Origin: Pleurotus ostreatus/Saccharomyces cerevisiae fusant
Lineage: Eukaryota; Opisthokonta
DNA: 17,936 bases
NCBI GenBank assembly: GCA_024196135.1
Contig: JAMQCK010000675.1
Location: 1 to 17,936 of the forward strand
Direction of reading: 5' to 3'
A model generated the notes under the pieces. It was not told the origin of the DNA. It searched no databases and worked only from the letters and a program-made list of their open reading frames with translations. The translations under genes were made by a program, and so were the position numbers. Each line of letters begins with the position of its first letter. The first letter of the stretch is position 1. Positions 17,275-17,936 of the stretch are shown one piece after another.

Positions 17275-17936
17275 ATGTCGAGGTCCGATAGCAAGAAGCC
17301 CGTTACCTTCGCGGTGCACATAACGGCAGGGGGCATCGCGGGTGCTTGCGAAGCAGTACGTCGATCTACCATATGCGCCACCCTCATTCCTGACGAGAAT
17401 ACGCAGCTCGCATGCCAGCCCCTGGACACCATCAAAGTGCGAATGCAGCTCTCGCGTTCAGGACGCGCACCAGGTGTACGTCGACACGTCTAGATGGGCG
17501 ATCTCTGTGGTTAATGAACTTCCTCAGACTAAACCCAGAGGGTTCTTCGCGACTGGCGCGTATATCGTCAAGCGGGAAACCCCACTTGCCCTGTACAAGG
17601 GTCTGGGTGCGGTCCTATCCGGCATCGTCCCCAAGATGGCCATCCGATTTGCAAGCTTTGAGACGTACAAGGGGTGGCTGGCCGACAAGGAGACAGGAAA
17701 GACCGCCACTCGGAATATTTTCCTTGGTGCGTGTCGTCATCTCATCCCACTAACATTGACTAATGGCGTCTTCTAGCTGGTCTCGCCGCAGGGACGACTG
17801 AGGCCGTTGCCGTCGTCACGCCAATGGAAGTAGTCAAAATTCGGCTACAGGCGCAGATGCATTCGCTTGCGGACCCTCTTGAGCAGCCCCGCTACCGCAA
17901 TGCAGGCCATGCGGTCTATACCATCGTCCGAGAAGA
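17275..17936 (+). CDS. SFC1: Mitochondrial succinate/fumarate carrier, N-terminal part (cut by window end)
   Basis: Exons 17275-17355, 17407-17475, 17528-17726 and 17777 to the window edge encode the first 169 residues. The family exchanges cytosolic succinate for mitochondrial fumarate across the inner membrane, linking the glyoxylate cycle to gluconeogenesis on acetate, ethanol or fatty acids. The carrier signature PxDxxKxR appears as CQPLDTIKVRMQ in repeat 1 and, as TPMEVVKIRLQAQ, in repeat 2. LALYKGLGAVLSGIVPKMAI then RFASFETYKG and the spacing between repeats resemble yeast Sfc1/Acr1 closely. The start has a good context (CCGCAATGT), and the short N-terminus MSRSDSKKPVTFAVHITAGG is normal for carriers, which lack a cleaved presequence. 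Intron 1 is 51 bp with no in-frame stop, but removing it joins EA to LACQPLD as the family requires. The third repeat is outside the window. Confidence 0.88.

Overview
The window looks like nuclear DNA from a filamentous basidiomycete, most likely an Agaricomycete. Coding exons are GC-rich. They are interrupted by many very short GT-AG introns, mostly 46-60 bp, and the protein families (SWR1, vacuolar protease B, ER glucosidase II, Sfc1-type carrier) read as typical of these fungi. The genus cannot be fixed from this sequence; Polyporales is only a guess. I found no rRNA, tRNA, CRISPR array or intact transposon.

Layout, left to right: (1) the 5' end of an F-box protein gene on the minus strand, running off the left edge (1-156). 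(2) A 2.6 kb stretch (157-2770) with no gene I can name. It carries at least eight copies of the motif CAAGACACGC / GCGTGTCTTG in alternating orientation, in two clusters plus one outlier. (3) Glucosidase II alpha subunit (GH31), plus strand, 8 exons, 966 aa (2771-6115). (4) A subtilisin-like vacuolar protease of the PRB1/cerevisin type, plus strand, 2 exons, 501 aa (6720-8276). (5) The ATPase of the SWR1 chromatin remodeller, plus strand, 10 exons, 1707 aa (9122-14780). (6) A convergent minus-strand gene (15238-16377), reconstructed here from five exons, for a small protein with two divergent homeodomain-like modules and a nine-residue tandem repeat. (7) The 5' part of a mitochondrial succinate/fumarate carrier, plus strand, cut by the right edge (17275-17936).

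The genes are ordinary, independently transcribed eukaryotic genes and do not form an operon. Glucosidase II (ER glycoprotein quality control) and protease B (vacuolar proteolysis) share the secretory route, but nothing shows co-regulation. SWR1 and the homeodomain-like gene are tail to tail, 457 bp apart; that interval holds several short tandem repeats. The homeodomain-like gene and the carrier diverge from a shared 0.9 kb upstream region.

The most novel items are: the tandem atypical homeodomain protein, which lacks the usual invariant recognition-helix asparagine in both modules, has a GC-AG intron, and has a stop-free intron of length divisible by three placed exactly between helix 2 and helix 3; and the regular alternating CAAGACACGC motif array upstream of the glucosidase II and F-box genes. 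All exon boundaries were set by eye from splice consensus, reading frame and family alignment from memory; no transcript data were available.
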